Positions 7,953 to 17,418 of a DNA stretch of 64,000 nt are shown piece after piece. Origin of the DNA: Acaryochloris sp. CCMEE 5410 (lineage in GTDB: Bacteria > Cyanobacteriota > Cyanobacteriia > Thermosynechococcales > Thermosynechococcaceae). The notes below the pieces were generated by a model that made no database searches, had not been told where the DNA came from, and saw nothing but the letters and a program-made list of their open reading frames with translations. A program made the translations under genes and the position numbers. The number at the start of each line of letters is the position of its first letter. The first letter of the stretch is position 1. The stretch lies in contig NZ_AFEJ02000001.1 in the NCBI RefSeq assembly GCF_000238775.2, positions 3,782,001 through 3,846,000 of the forward strand, read 5' to 3'.

Positions 7953-8486
7953 GTTTACTTGAGCCTCTTCTATAGGATTAGGAATCACCACAGACTTTAT
8001 GGGTTGCTGATAACACCATAAAAGACAATGCTCTGGCGACAGATGGCTGTGTCGTGAATACCCCAATGAGATTGAATTTGCTTGAACTTGTTCTAAATCC
8101 AAACGCCAATACTCCGTCATTTCTACCCCAGGCTCTGACAAAATAGCCATTTGTAGCATCAGCGCTATATTTAGATGCCCCATATTTTTTCTCTGTTGAA
8201 CAGACAAAATCTCTATAAATCCCGTTTCACAAAAGTCTTGCGTATTGATGGTGTCGATAAAAGTATCTAGCATATCCACTCAAATTGCAGGTTAATTCTG
8301 ACTTGCATGAGAAATTTCATTCAACCTGAAAGATAGAATTCCCCAGGGAATGGCAGTCCTCTCTAACTAACTGTTCCACTTTGTTGATTCAGAACTATCC
8401 TTTAGCTCGTGAAGCTTGTAACTTTGATATCAAATGCTTTTTAACAAGATTTCTCATCCATCTCAAAAGATATAGGCTGCAACGAT

Positions 8487-9182
8487 ATGCGAAATAGGCA
8501 AGTATTAATCACAGGCGGAACAGGCGGATTAGGACTAGGTGTGACGCCAAAAGTCTTAGCCACAGGGGCAGAAGTAACGCTGCCTTACATCGCTGAATCA
8601 GAAGTTGAGCGACTGAAGCATATCCTCTCCCCCGCAGAATTAGTCAGAACTCATTTTGTACCCACCGATCTGGGCAAAGAAGCCTCGGTCGCAGAACTCG
8701 TAGAAGACATGGATCGAGTGGATGCCTTGATTCACTTAGTCGGTGGGTTCTCCATGGGCAAAACCCATGAATATGCCTTTGAAGACTGGCAGCGAGATTT
8801 GAATTTGAATCTGAACACTACCTTTTTGGTTTGCAAATATAGTCTTAAACGAATGTTGCAGCATCACTATGGCCGGATCGTTACAGTCGGCTCTAGAGGG
8901 GCCGTTGATCCAGGAGGGCAGTTGGCAGCTTACTGTGCTGCCAAGGCAGGTGTGGTGGCATTGACGCAAGCGATCGCAGATGAAACCAAAGGCACCAACA
9001 TCACTGCCAACTCCGTATTGCCCAGCATTATTGATACCCCCACGAATCGAGAAGCCATGGGTGCAGCCAACGCCGACCAATGGGTTAAACCTGAATCTTT
9101 AGCAGACGTCATCTGCTTTCTAGCCTCTGATGCCGCCCAGGATGTTAGAGGTGCCGCTATTCCTGTATACGGGAATGCTTAA
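8487..9182 (+). CDS. Short-chain dehydrogenase/reductase
   Basis: This is an NAD(P)-dependent oxidoreductase of the classical SDR superfamily, 231 residues. The cofactor motif is TGGTGGLGLG near the N-terminus. The active site is VTVGSRGAV (Ser) followed by YCAAKAG (Tyr and Lys). An NNAG-like segment is replaced by HLVGGFSMG, as in some divergent members. The substrate cannot be told from the sequence. It stands alone, between the IS-damaged zone and an unrelated convergent gene. Confidence 0.88.
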   Translation: MRNRQVLITGGTGGLGLGVTPKVLATGAEVTLPYIAESEVERLKHILSPAELVRTHFVPTDLGKEASVAELVEDMDRVDALIHLVGGFSMGKTHEYAFEDWQRDLNLNLNTTFLVCKYSLKRMLQHHYGRIVTVGSRGAVDPGGQLAAYCAAKAGVVALTQAIADETKGTNITANSVLPSIIDTPTNREAMGAANADQWVKPESLADVICFLASDAAQDVRGAAIPVYGNA

Positions 9183-9206
9183 TCTGTTTACCAGCCATCA
9201 AAAACG

Positions 9207-9240
9207 TTTTCACACCTATAAATTCTCTTTTCACACCTAT
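9207..9240. repeat. Short direct repeat between convergent genes
   Basis: TTTTCACACCTAT occurs twice, at 9207-9219 and 9228-9240, 21 bases apart. The second copy is followed by TAAAGGTG, which pairs with CACCT to form a small hairpin (9234-9248). The spot is just downstream of the dehydrogenase gene. It may be a weak terminator or a protein-binding site; nothing decides between these. Confidence 0.3.
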
Positions 9241-9428
9241 TAAAGGTGAAGCGTATTGCTAATCGCGCTATTGATATCTCGCTGCGGCAATGGTCCTCAA
9301 ACAATCTACATCTCGTCATAGCAGCTCAACTGAACTCACTTACAACACTCCCAGATTGCTTCTTCAAAATCATGACAATTCAAGCTGTCACTTGCCACGA
9401 AGATGACCTTTAGTGCTCGCCCAAGATA

Positions 9429-9998
9429 TTAGTCATGAGTCACGCAGGTCCATTGCTCATTCACTTTTCGAAAACCATAGAACATCGTAGATTTTTGATC
9501 TGCTTGAGAGGGTTTACCCGGCACCCATAAGGTATGCACTGCAGCTTGTAAGTGTCTTTTGGTCCGAGTAGGCAGAGCAGCCCTAAATAGCAATCTTCGC
9601 TTTTCGTGAAATTTGTCTACAGGGAGCCAAGTCCGCTGACCGGCATCCCAAATCCTCAAAATAGACCAATCAAACTCTGGTAGCCCTAACCGTGAATATC
9701 CACTTCCTCCATAGCCGGTTGGCCAAGCAAATCCTCCAGCAGCTTTCCAGCGGGTTTGGTGAGGCCGCAACCAATGAGAACAAGCACCCAGCTGAGCATA
9801 AATCGGTCTCTTAGTCGGAAAAGCATCTAACTCTGCTTCCACGTCTTGAAATAGGGTTGCAATTGCAACATTCCAAAACTCAGGATCATCATCTGACTCC
9901 AAACAACTCAGGAACTGCTCTGGATAACCCACGATTGCTGCCATTGATTTCAACAACAAAGAAGAATCTATCCTCAATCTGGCATATCGAACCAACAT
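9429..9998 (-). CDS. Hypothetical protein, 189 residues
   Basis: I do not recognise this protein. It begins MLVRYARLRIDSSLLLKSM and has a soluble N-terminal half. A Gly/Trp/Tyr-rich middle (GGFAWPTGYGGSGYSRLG) follows, then a basic C-terminal part (PTRTKRHLQAAVHTLWVPG). No signal peptide, membrane segment or catalytic motif is apparent. Sequence composition is coding-like and no overlapping frame competes. It is convergent with the dehydrogenase and divergent from the transporter that follows. Confidence 0.6.
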   Translation of the reverse strand: MLVRYARLRIDSSLLLKSMAAIVGYPEQFLSCLESDDDPEFWNVAIATLFQDVEAELDAFPTKRPIYAQLGACSHWLRPHQTRWKAAGGFAWPTGYGGSGYSRLGLPEFDWSILRIWDAGQRTWLPVDKFHEKRRLLFRAALPTRTKRHLQAAVHTLWVPGKPSQADQKSTMFYGFRKVNEQWTCVTHD

Positions 9999-10102
9999 AA
10001 CGCTCTACAAAATTGAAGCCAGACTTTTACTCGACTTAATTCAATATCATTGGGAATAATCCAAGGTCCTGACATAGGAACCAACCTAGGAAATCAGGGT
10101 AT

Positions 10103-10146
10103 GATACAAACATTGATATTTGTAAACTATTATCAATGTTTGTATC
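10103..10146. promoter_or_regulatory. 16-bp perfect inverted repeat spanning the transporter start codon
   Basis: GATACAAACATTGATA (10103-10118) and its exact complement TATCAATGTTTGTATC (10131-10146) flank a 12-base spacer. The ATG at 10136 used by the transporter frame lies inside the right arm. In RNA this would sequester the start codon; in DNA it would be a strong dimer-binding site. If translation really starts at the GTG at 10166, the repeat becomes a normal leader or operator. Confidence 0.6.
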
Positions 10147-11539
10147 TCAGTCGAGACTCGACTCAGTGCGCGATTTCCTAAAAGAAAACGTCTTTTATGG
10201 CCAAGATCCCACACCTGAGCTGCTGGCCATATTGATGGTCTACTTTGTCCAGGGAATTTTGGGATTAGCGCGGTTAGCCGTCAGTTTCTTTTTAAAAGAC
10301 GACCTCGGTTTAACCCCCGCTCAAGTGGCCGCCATGATGGGAATTGCTGCACTCCCTTGGGTAATCAAGCCCATCTTTGGGTTTGTGTCCGATAGCGTCC
10401 CCATCTTTGGATATCGTCGTCGGTCTTATCTCGTCTTGTCCGGGATACTGGGCTGCCTAGCCTGGGCAGGCATGGCTAGCATCGTTCATACCTCTCTAGC
10501 CGCCACCATTGCCATCGTTCTCAGTTCCCTGTCCGTCGCCATCAGCGATGTGATTGTCGATTCTCTTGTGGTTGAGCGGGTTCGCCAAGAATCTCAGAGC
10601 GATGCTGGCTCCCTACAATCCCTTTGCTGGTCTGCCACCGCATTGGGCGGAATTCTGACCGCCTACTTTAGCGGCTGGCTACTTGCCCATATGAGTACCC
10701 AAAGCGTTTTTTGGATCACGGCCACTTTTCCTCTGCTGGTTTCTGCCATTGCTGGACTAATTGCAGACCCCAAGGTTGAGACTCAGATCAATTTAGACAC
10801 GACCAAGCAGCAAGTCAGCCAGCTTTGGCAAGCCATTACCCAAAAACAGATTTTGTTGCCGGTGATCTTTGTCTTTCTCTGGCAAGCCACCCCCAGTTCG
10901 GAAGCCGCCTTTTTCTTTTTCACCACTAATGATTTAGGCTTTGAACCGGAATTTCTCGGTCGAGTCCGACTAGTAACCAGTCTGGCAGCCTTGCTGGGCA
11001 TCTGGGTATTTCAGCGTTATCTCAAAGCCGTTCCCGTACGCCGCATCTTTCTATGGAGCACGTTAATTGCTGCAGCCCTCGGCATGACTACGCTCTTGTT
11101 GGTCACCCATACCAACCGGACCTTAGGCATTAGTGACGAATGGTTTAGCCTGGGCGACAGCCTGATTTTGACGGTGATGGGGCAAATTGCCTATATGCCT
11201 GTCTTAGTGTTGGCCGCTCGCCTCTGTCCCCCTGGCATCGAAGCCACGATGTTTGCCCTATTGATGTCTGTGAGCAACCTAGCGGGCCTACTGTCTCATG
11301 AATCTGGCGCTCTGATTATGCATGGGCTGGGCATTACAGAAACTAATTTCCAGCAGTTGTGGCTGCTAGTGATTATTGCCAATCTCAGCACCCTTTTACC
11401 GTTGCCCCTGCTGAATTGGCTACCCAACCAAGGGACGGATGTCCTGGATCAAGACCTCGCTTTAGACCCCTCTCCCTCTCTAGAACCCCTGGTGTCTGAA
11501 GCCCTCGCTGTTGAACTTGTTACTGAACCTCGTAATTAA
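10136..11539 (+). CDS. Folate-biopterin transporter family (BT1/FBT) membrane protein
   Basis: This is a 12-helix transporter of the FBT branch of the major facilitator superfamily, whose plant and cyanobacterial members carry folates or pterins. Family features include PTPELLAILMVYFVQGILGL at the N-terminus, ALPWVIKPIFGFVSDSVPIF and YRRRSYL after helix 2, and SDVIVDSLVVERVR in helix 4. The C-terminal tail is acidic. Length 467 is typical. The ATG at 10136 lies inside a perfect inverted repeat; a GTG at 10166 (VRDFLKENVFYG) is an alternative start. It heads an operon with the carotenoid oxygenase (7-base gap) and a phosphatase. Family is firm; the exact substrate is not. Confidence 0.85.
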   Translation: MFVSQSRLDSVRDFLKENVFYGQDPTPELLAILMVYFVQGILGLARLAVSFFLKDDLGLTPAQVAAMMGIAALPWVIKPIFGFVSDSVPIFGYRRRSYLVLSGILGCLAWAGMASIVHTSLAATIAIVLSSLSVAISDVIVDSLVVERVRQESQSDAGSLQSLCWSATALGGILTAYFSGWLLAHMSTQSVFWITATFPLLVSAIAGLIADPKVETQINLDTTKQQVSQLWQAITQKQILLPVIFVFLWQATPSSEAAFFFFTTNDLGFEPEFLGRVRLVTSLAALLGIWVFQRYLKAVPVRRIFLWSTLIAAALGMTTLLLVTHTNRTLGISDEWFSLGDSLILTVMGQIAYMPVLVLAARLCPPGIEATMFALLMSVSNLAGLLSHESGALIMHGLGITETNFQQLWLLVIIANLSTLLPLPLLNWLPNQGTDVLDQDLALDPSPSLEPLVSEALAVELVTEPRN

Positions 11540-11546
11540 ATCCCCT

Positions 11547-12998
11547 ATGACCGTTTCCGCTCCCTCCCATAACACTTACCTTGACCACAACTGGCAAGGC
11601 GGCCACCAATCTCTAAAAGATGAATACGACTATGCGATCGCAGACATCGACGGTGAAATTCCTGCCGAGTTGAGCGGCACGCTATTTCGCAATGGTCCAG
11701 GGCTATTGGATGTCAACGGTACCCCACTCCAGCATCCCTTTGATGGGGACGGCATGATTTGTTCGATCCAGTTCGATCAGGGCAAGGCTCATTTTCGCAA
11801 CCGCTTTGTCCGTACAGAAGGCTATCTAGCAGAGCAGGAAGCGGGCAAGATTCTGTATCGTGGCGTATTTGGTACCCCTAAACCCGGCGGTTTTCTGGCC
11901 AACGCCTTTGATATTAACTTCAAAAATATTGCCAACACTCATATCATCTACTGGGCAGGCAAGCTACTAGCCCTTTGGGAAGCCGATCAGCCCTATCGTC
12001 TCGATCCATCCACCTTAGACACGTTGGGATTGGAAGACTTTTCCGGTCTCCTCAACCCCGGTGATCCATTTTCTGCCCATCCTCGCATCTTGCCCCATGG
12101 AGAGGGCGATCGCCTCGTCAACTTTGCCATCAAACCTGGCCTCTCTAGCAAGGTAAAACTGTTCGAGTTTGATCAGTCGGGTGAGGTGGTTCATCAGCAG
12201 CAATTCGTGATTCCGGGATTTGCCTTTATCCACGATTTTGCCGTTACCCCCAATTACTACATCTTTTTCCAAAATCCCGTCATTCTGAATCCCATTCCCT
12301 TTCTATTGGGGTTCAAGGGAGCAGGGGAATGCATCTCTTTTAAGTCTGGCAGTCCCACCAAAATCTGGCTGGTCCGACGCGGCGAGCATAAACCCCAGCA
12401 GCTAGACACCGATGCCTGCTTTGTCTTCCATCATGCCAATGCCTATGAAGCAGACGGTCAAGTAATAGTAGACTCCATCTGCTACGACACCTTCCCAGGC
12501 TTAGAATCAGGGATTGATTTCCGCACGATTGATTTTGACGGGGTTCCTCCCGGTTCCTTATGGCGATTCCACCTCAATCCTGAGACCAACACTGTTGAGA
12601 AAACACCGCTGATCCAGCGCAGCTGTGAGTTTCCGACCCTCAATCCTGCTAATGTGGGCCACGATTATCGCTACGTTTATATTGGTGCCACGGATGCCAG
12701 CACTGGCAATGCGCCTTTACAAGCCATCCTTAAGCAAGACGTTAAAACGGGAGAAGAACAAGTCTGGAGTGCAGCTCCTCAAGGGTTTATGGGAGAACCC
12801 GTGTTTATTCCTAAACCCAAAGCTACCCAAGAAGACCAAGGCTGGTTGATCGCTCTGGTTTACGATGGCGATCACAATCGATCCGATGTGGTCATTCTCG
12901 ATGCCGAGCGAATCGAACAGGGACCGCTAGCCCGCTTGCACTTAAAGCACCATATCCCCTACGGTTTACATGGCAGTTTTACGCCGACACTGTTTTAA
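11547..12998 (+). CDS. Carotenoid/apocarotenoid cleavage oxygenase (RPE65 family)
   Basis: This non-haem iron dioxygenase of 483 residues cleaves carotenoids or apocarotenals to retinal-like products. The seven-bladed propeller fold is signalled by GTLFRNGPGLLDVNG and HPFDGDGMI near the N-terminus. The four iron-binding histidines are in AHPRILPHGEGD, FIHDFAVTPNYY, VFHHANAYE and the C-terminal YGLHGSFTPTLF. The ATG at 11547 is chosen because family similarity begins soon after and it lies just past the transporter stop. It closely matches the cyanobacterial apocarotenoid oxygenase type. Co-transcription with a transporter and a phosphatase is likely, but the functional link is unclear. Confidence 0.9.
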   Translation: MTVSAPSHNTYLDHNWQGGHQSLKDEYDYAIADIDGEIPAELSGTLFRNGPGLLDVNGTPLQHPFDGDGMICSIQFDQGKAHFRNRFVRTEGYLAEQEAGKILYRGVFGTPKPGGFLANAFDINFKNIANTHIIYWAGKLLALWEADQPYRLDPSTLDTLGLEDFSGLLNPGDPFSAHPRILPHGEGDRLVNFAIKPGLSSKVKLFEFDQSGEVVHQQQFVIPGFAFIHDFAVTPNYYIFFQNPVILNPIPFLLGFKGAGECISFKSGSPTKIWLVRRGEHKPQQLDTDACFVFHHANAYEADGQVIVDSICYDTFPGLESGIDFRTIDFDGVPPGSLWRFHLNPETNTVEKTPLIQRSCEFPTLNPANVGHDYRYVYIGATDASTGNAPLQAILKQDVKTGEEQVWSAAPQGFMGEPVFIPKPKATQEDQGWLIALVYDGDHNRSDVVILDAERIEQGPLARLHLKHHIPYGLHGSFTPTLF

Positions 12999-13012
12999 CC
13001 CGTCTTAACCCG

Positions 13013-13483
13013 ATGCCCCAAAAGCTTTTATTTGTTTGTCTAGGCAATATCTGCCGCTCTCCCTCTGCCGAAGGGATTATGAATCACCTGCTGCAGCAAG
13101 AGCAGCTCACCCATCAATACCAATGTGATTCAGCAGGCACTAGCAGCTATCATATCGGTGCTTCTCCAGACCGGAGAATGGCAGCCGCTGGCTTACGGCA
13201 AGACATCGTCCTCACTGGCAACAGCCGCCAGGTCCAGCCAGAAGATTTTGCAGACTTCGATCTAATTCTGGCCATGGATCGCCAAAATTATCGCGATTTA
13301 GTGGCGATGAATCCTGATGAGCAATACGCCGACAAAATCCAGATGATGTGCGATTTTTGCTCCAACTTCGCCGATAAAGAGGTGCCCGATCCTTATTACG
13401 GAGGACCTTCAGGGTTTGATTATGTGATTGATCTTCTGCTGGATGCTTGCAGTGGCTTATTGGATCATTTGCAACAAGCCTAG
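13013..13483 (+). CDS. Low-molecular-weight protein tyrosine phosphatase
   Basis: This cytoplasmic phosphatase of 156 residues removes phosphate from tyrosines through a cysteinyl-phosphate intermediate. The P-loop VCLGNICRSPSAEG lies at residues 8-21, with C and R of the CX5R motif. The general-acid aspartate is in VPDPYYGG near the C-terminus. It follows the carotenoid oxygenase by 14 bases and is probably the last gene of that operon. Its stop overlaps the convergent response-regulator gene by 4 bases. The target protein is unknown. Confidence 0.92.
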   Translation: MPQKLLFVCLGNICRSPSAEGIMNHLLQQEQLTHQYQCDSAGTSSYHIGASPDRRMAAAGLRQDIVLTGNSRQVQPEDFADFDLILAMDRQNYRDLVAMNPDEQYADKIQMMCDFCSNFADKEVPDPYYGGPSGFDYVIDLLLDACSGLLDHLQQA

Positions 13484-14142
13484 GGATCGTTCTCTATCAC
13501 CCCTAATAAATGATGTTCCATGGCAAACCGGACGATTTCGGCTCGATTACTAGTTTCTGTTTTTTGCAAGAGCTTACTCACATACTTTTCCACCGTCCGG
13601 GAGCTGAGATGGAGTTGTTCACCAATTTGGGCATTGGATAGCCCTTCCATCAACAATCGCAACACTTGCTGTTCTCGCTGGGTCAGATCGAGCGCGTTGA
13701 TTAATGCAGTATCCACTGGTTCACGGCTAGGAGTCGCTTGAGAGACTGCCTGAATTTCCGTTTGCACAATTTGCACTCGGTCTAATAGGTTACGGATGAC
13801 GGCCGCCAATTCTTCCAAGTTGAATGGCTTAGCCAAGTAAGCATCACACCCTAATTTGTATCCTCGAATTCGCTCTTGGGTTTGGGAGCATTCCGTTAAA
13901 TAGATGACGGGAAGCAATCGAAAAGCCGGTTGTTGTCTCACCAGCTTCACTAACTCATAGCCATCCATCTGTGGCATTCTAATATCAGTCACGAGCAGAT
14001 GAGGACGATACTGTTGGACCAGCTGCCACGCTTGTTTGCCCGTTGCGGCTGAAATCACTGTATATCCCACTGCTTCCAGATAGTCGGTGACCGCTAACCG
14101 AATGCCCGGTTCATCATCCACGATCAACACGGTTAAAGGCAT
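13480..14142 (-). CDS. NarL/LuxR-family response regulator, Ycf29-like
   Basis: This is a two-domain transcription regulator of 220 residues. The receiver domain (1-120) has the acidic pair DDE near the start, the phospho-acceptor D in LLVTDIRMPQMDGYEL and the conserved lysine in YLAKPFNLEEL. After a linker comes a LuxR-type HTH (about 150-212) with LTQREQQVLRLLMEG and SSRTVEKYVSKLLQKT. The overall form matches the chloroplast/cyanobacterial Ycf29 (TctD-like) group. No histidine kinase is adjacent, so it is an orphan. The following glycosyltransferase is transcribed divergently, 17 bases away. Confidence 0.85.
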   Translation of the reverse strand: MPLTVLIVDDEPGIRLAVTDYLEAVGYTVISAATGKQAWQLVQQYRPHLLVTDIRMPQMDGYELVKLVRQQPAFRLLPVIYLTECSQTQERIRGYKLGCDAYLAKPFNLEELAAVIRNLLDRVQIVQTEIQAVSQATPSREPVDTALINALDLTQREQQVLRLLMEGLSNAQIGEQLHLSSRTVEKYVSKLLQKTETSNRAEIVRFAMEHHLLGVIENDP

Positions 14143-14159
14143 AAAATATCGCGTGCGCT

Positions 14160-15272
14160 TTGCAGGTATCGTCTCCTTTGTTTAGTTATAACAATCCCTT
14201 GACATCATTCAGTTCCCCTTCATCAATTGCAAGCAATTCGGATCAAACAGGTAATGTAACGTATTCTTTCGTTATTCCGATTTACAACGAAGAAGAGAAT
14301 ATTGCTGAACTGTACCAACGCCTGCAGGCCTTAATCAAAACCTTGGATGGTCCTGCAGAACTGATTTTGGTGGATGACGGTAGTTGCGATCGCACCCTCC
14401 CTCTCATTCGCCAACTGCACCAAGATGACCCTACGGTTCGATACGTCAGTCTAGCCCGTAACTTTGGCCATCAAATCGCCTTAACCGCTGGTCTCCAGTT
14501 TGCCACTGGCCAAGCCATTATCGTCATGGATGCTGACCTCCAAGATCCACCCGAAGTCGTTCCTGATCTAATTCAGCAATGGCAGCAGGGATACCAGGTC
14601 GTTTACGCTCAAAGAATTTCGCGACAGCGAGAAGGCATCATTAAACGCTTGACCGCTTATCTGTTTTACCGATTTCTCCAGCAGCTCTCTGATATTCACA
14701 TTCCCACGGACACCGGTGACTTTTGCCTAATGGATCGGCAAGTGGTAGATTTGCTGAACCAAATGCCCGAGCGCAACCGCTATATCCGGGGTCTCCGGGC
14801 TTGGGTGGGCTTTCGACAAACGGCCATTACCCTTCATCGTCCCCCTCGATTTGCGGGAGACGTCAAATACACCTTTCACAAATCCCTGACCTTGGCTCTC
14901 AGCAGCATTATGGCCTTCTCCAAAGTACCCTTACGCTTGGCCACGTATCTGGGGTTATTTGCGTCAGCTTTAGCGGTCTTTATGATGTTCTTGACCCTCT
15001 ACTGGCGATTTTTCAATCCTTCCAGCCAGTTAATCGGCTACACCATGATTACCATGGCCATCTTTTTCCTGGGGGCTGTACAGCTGATTTGTCTCGGCAT
15101 TTTAGGAGAATATGTCGGCCAAATTTACGAAGAAATTAAAGGCCGTCCCCTCTATACGGTCAAAGAGATTGGGAAATTCCCTAGCCCACCCCCCCCTATT
15201 CTCAGGCATCATCCCTGCCTCGTACCCACTAGGTTCAACCCCATGCGTTCCGACCCTACGCGCACCTCATAA
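14160..15272 (+). CDS. Glycosyltransferase family 2, polyprenyl-phosphate sugar transferase type
   Basis: This membrane-bound GT2 enzyme probably moves a sugar from a nucleotide donor to polyprenyl phosphate (DPM1/GtrB/ArnC type). The catalytic domain starts at [14 protein letters not shown] (about residue 36). It has [10 protein letters not shown], the metal-binding [11 protein letters not shown] and TGDFCLMDR. Two membrane helices lie near the C-terminus (about residues 255-320), followed by [16 protein letters not shown], a signature of this subgroup. The only upstream start in frame is a TTG at 14160, so the true start is uncertain. The proline-rich tail after residue 345 is unusual for the family. 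Confidence 0.85.
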   Translation: MQVSSPLFSYNNPLTSFSSPSSIASNSDQTGNVTYSFVIPIYNEEENIAELYQRLQALIKTLDGPAELILVDDGSCDRTLPLIRQLHQDDPTVRYVSLARNFGHQIALTAGLQFATGQAIIVMDADLQDPPEVVPDLIQQWQQGYQVVYAQRISRQREGIIKRLTAYLFYRFLQQLSDIHIPTDTGDFCLMDRQVVDLLNQMPERNRYIRGLRAWVGFRQTAITLHRPPRFAGDVKYTFHKSLTLALSSIMAFSKVPLRLATYLGLFASALAVFMMFLTLYWRFFNPSSQLIGYTMITMAIFFLGAVQLICLGILGEYVGQIYEEIKGRPLYTVKEIGKFPSPPPPILRHHPCLVPTRFNPMRSDPTRTS

Positions 15273-15361
15273 CCCTGCAAGCCCCCCAAAAGCCCATTTC
15301 TTGAATTTGATAGGCTTGGACAAGAAGACCAATCGTATTCCTTCGTTGGGAGCCGAGCCAT

Positions 15362-17335
15362 ATGTCTGTCCAATCATCCTCTAAGGTTCAAAAAATCTGG
15401 TTATGGGGGAAAAACTTTTTTTTCCATCGATTTCGACCGTTTTTAGGCTTGATGTGCTTATCTTTTCTGCTTTCCTTAGCCTGCACACCGGCAGCATCTA
15501 ATCGATCGGCACCACCAAACCCTCCCCATGTAGCCACCAACCCGACCTTAGCGGCCGTTCCCATTAATCGGCCAGCCATTGTCTTTCCCAGGGATGCAGG
15601 CATCATTGATGTCACCCAATTCGGAGCGATTCCGGACGATGGTCAAGATGATACCGCTGCCATCCAAGCTGCCATTTCAGCTCATCCTACGAAAAACCAT
15701 ATCTTTTACTTTCCCAACGGCACCTACGATATCAGCGACATGCTGACCTTAGCAGGTAGCCAAAAGCGCAATATCTTCCAAGGGCAAAGTCAGCAAGGAA
15801 CCATTCTTCGCCTCATGGATAGTGTGCCCTCTACCTATACCAAAGCCATTCTCAATTTTGGCCCTGCCCCCGCTCAGCGCTTTCGTAACGCCATCCGCGA
15901 TATGACTATCAATGTGGGTCGTAATCATCCTCAAAGTATTGGTGTTCAATTTAATGCCAGTAATCAGGGCACAGCCCAGAATGTAACCATCCTGTCTGAA
16001 GATAGAAAAGGCAATATCGGCCTCGATATGAGCTACACAGACGAGATTGGCCCGTTATTGGTCAAAGCCATCACCGTCAACGGCTTTGACTATGGCATCA
16101 AAACCCGTTGGCCCACTGCCAGCCAAACCTTTGAAAATATTACTCTGCTCAACCAAAACGTCTGTGGATGGTGGAACACCAATTCCCAGAAAGTGTTTGC
16201 CCGACAGGTGCGCAGCCAGAATACTGTGCCCGCCATTATCAACGATGGCGAAGCAGGCTTTGTGTTGCTGGATTCTACCTTAACAGGCTCTGGTGCTGCA
16301 GCCTCTGAACCGGCCATCAGCAATCAAAAATCCATGTATATTGACCGGACCCAGACCACAGGCTATAAGCTAGCGGTCAAAAGTAACGTGAATTGGGGCC
16401 GTGGCAATGGCAATGTACCCAGCGGCAACATCAGCCACTATTTAGCCAATGGCTTTGGTGAAAATAGAAAAGGCGGGCCAGTCACCCTCTTTCCCTCCGC
16501 CAACCAAATGTTAGGGTTGCCGATCAAGGAAACCCCTGAAATGCCTTGGGAACAAGACTTGAGTAAGTGGGATGGTCCCCATAAGCATCTGCTCGGTACC
16601 AGTGGTCTTCCGGATGATGACCTAGATGACACACCATCGATTCAGGCCGCTATCGATTCTGGAGCCACGACCGTTTACTTACCGAGGGGGACATGGACCA
16701 TCAATCAGCCTCTAGAACTCCGGAAGAATGTCCGGCGGTTGATGGGCACAGAAGCCAAAGTCAAAATGGCGAAGAATGCTGTGATTCGAGTCGGTCCGGG
16801 TCAGTCTCCCACGGTCACCATTGAGCGATTGGAGAAGGTAGAAACCATTGAACATACCTCTCAGCGAACCTTGGTACTGAACAACTTACTGGGATTCCAC
16901 TATGTCCCTAAAGCCTCAAAGCCTGGAGATGTGTTTATTAATGACTGTGTCGGTTCTTCCGTTATCTTTAAAAATCAAAATGTCTGGGCTCGACAGCTGA
17001 ATCTTGAAAGTAATACCCAATCTCAACCCAACATTACCGCCAAAGTACTGAATGATAACGCCCAGGTGTGGATTCTCGGCTACAAAACCGAAGATGAAGG
17101 AACCACAATTAAAACCATCAATGGCGGCAAAACGGAATTGTTTGGCGCAGCCCATGTCGGCAGTGGTGTCTCCAATGCCGATAATCCCCGATTTATCACG
17201 GAAGACTCTTCTTTTTCAGTAGCAGGCATTTACGGTAAAGGCTTCTCTATTGTTGCCAAGGAAACCCGCAAGGGGAAAACTCAAACCACTGATACCTTTC
17301 AAAATGCTGATGCCTATATTGCCTATCCCCAGTAA
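15362..17335 (+). CDS. Exported lipoprotein with two pectate-lyase-3-type beta-helix domains
   Basis: The N-terminus has a basic segment and a hydrophobic core ending in SFLLSLACTPAAS, a lipobox, so the 657-residue product is probably anchored outside the inner membrane. Two repeats of the Pectate_lyase_3/GH55-like unit are visible. The first starts at DVTQFGAIPDDGQDDTAAIQ (about residue 82) and the second at LDDTPSIQAAIDSGATTVYL (about residue 420); each leads into a right-handed beta-helix. Such proteins bind or cleave polysaccharides. No catalytic residues can be assigned. It follows the glycosyltransferase and ends at a strong terminator, so both may serve surface polysaccharide. Confidence 0.8.
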   Translation: MSVQSSSKVQKIWLWGKNFFFHRFRPFLGLMCLSFLLSLACTPAASNRSAPPNPPHVATNPTLAAVPINRPAIVFPRDAGIIDVTQFGAIPDDGQDDTAAIQAAISAHPTKNHIFYFPNGTYDISDMLTLAGSQKRNIFQGQSQQGTILRLMDSVPSTYTKAILNFGPAPAQRFRNAIRDMTINVGRNHPQSIGVQFNASNQGTAQNVTILSEDRKGNIGLDMSYTDEIGPLLVKAITVNGFDYGIKTRWPTASQTFENITLLNQNVCGWWNTNSQKVFARQVRSQNTVPAIINDGEAGFVLLDSTLTGSGAAASEPAISNQKSMYIDRTQTTGYKLAVKSNVNWGRGNGNVPSGNISHYLANGFGENRKGGPVTLFPSANQMLGLPIKETPEMPWEQDLSKWDGPHKHLLGTSGLPDDDLDDTPSIQAAIDSGATTVYLPRGTWTINQPLELRKNVRRLMGTEAKVKMAKNAVIRVGPGQSPTVTIERLEKVETIEHTSQRTLVLNNLLGFHYVPKASKPGDVFINDCVGSSVIFKNQNVWARQLNLESNTQSQPNITAKVLNDNAQVWILGYKTEDEGTTIKTINGGKTELFGAAHVGSGVSNADNPRFITEDSSFSVAGIYGKGFSIVAKETRKGKTQTTDTFQNADAYIAYPQ

Positions 17336-17343
17336 GCATCTAT

Positions 17344-17387
17344 AAAAATATCCCCCCGGAACCCAACTGTTCCGGGGGGATATTTTT
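17344..17387. terminator. Strong bidirectional Rho-independent terminator
   Basis: A perfect 19-bp stem pairs 17344-17362 with 17369-17387 around a 6-base loop (CCAACT). It has a GC-rich core (CCCCCCGGAAC) and A5/T5 at its base. It serves the beta-helix lipoprotein on the plus strand and the small secreted gene arriving on the minus strand. Confidence 0.92.
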
Positions 17388-17418
17388 ATTCAGGAATTTA
17401 GATTAGTAATTGTTGAAA

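Larger units (their letters stand above)
6430..8279 (-). pseudogene. Unrecognised 224-residue protein gene split by an ISAs1 element
   Basis: The 5' part runs from 8279 down to 7953 (VDMLDTFIDTINTQDFCETG to IEEAQVN). The 3' part resumes at 6777 and runs to the stop at 6430 (YLLGRWYCIHQERVGIW to CAEWYGSTEN). Removing the insertion and one copy of its 10-bp target duplication joins the two in frame as EEAQVNYLLGRWY, giving 224 residues. The start is a GTG at 8279, or the ATG two codons later. I do not recognise the family. The rich content of W, Y and acidic residues and the lack of membrane segments suggest a soluble protein. Neither half shows other damage, so the break is recent. Confidence 0.75.
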
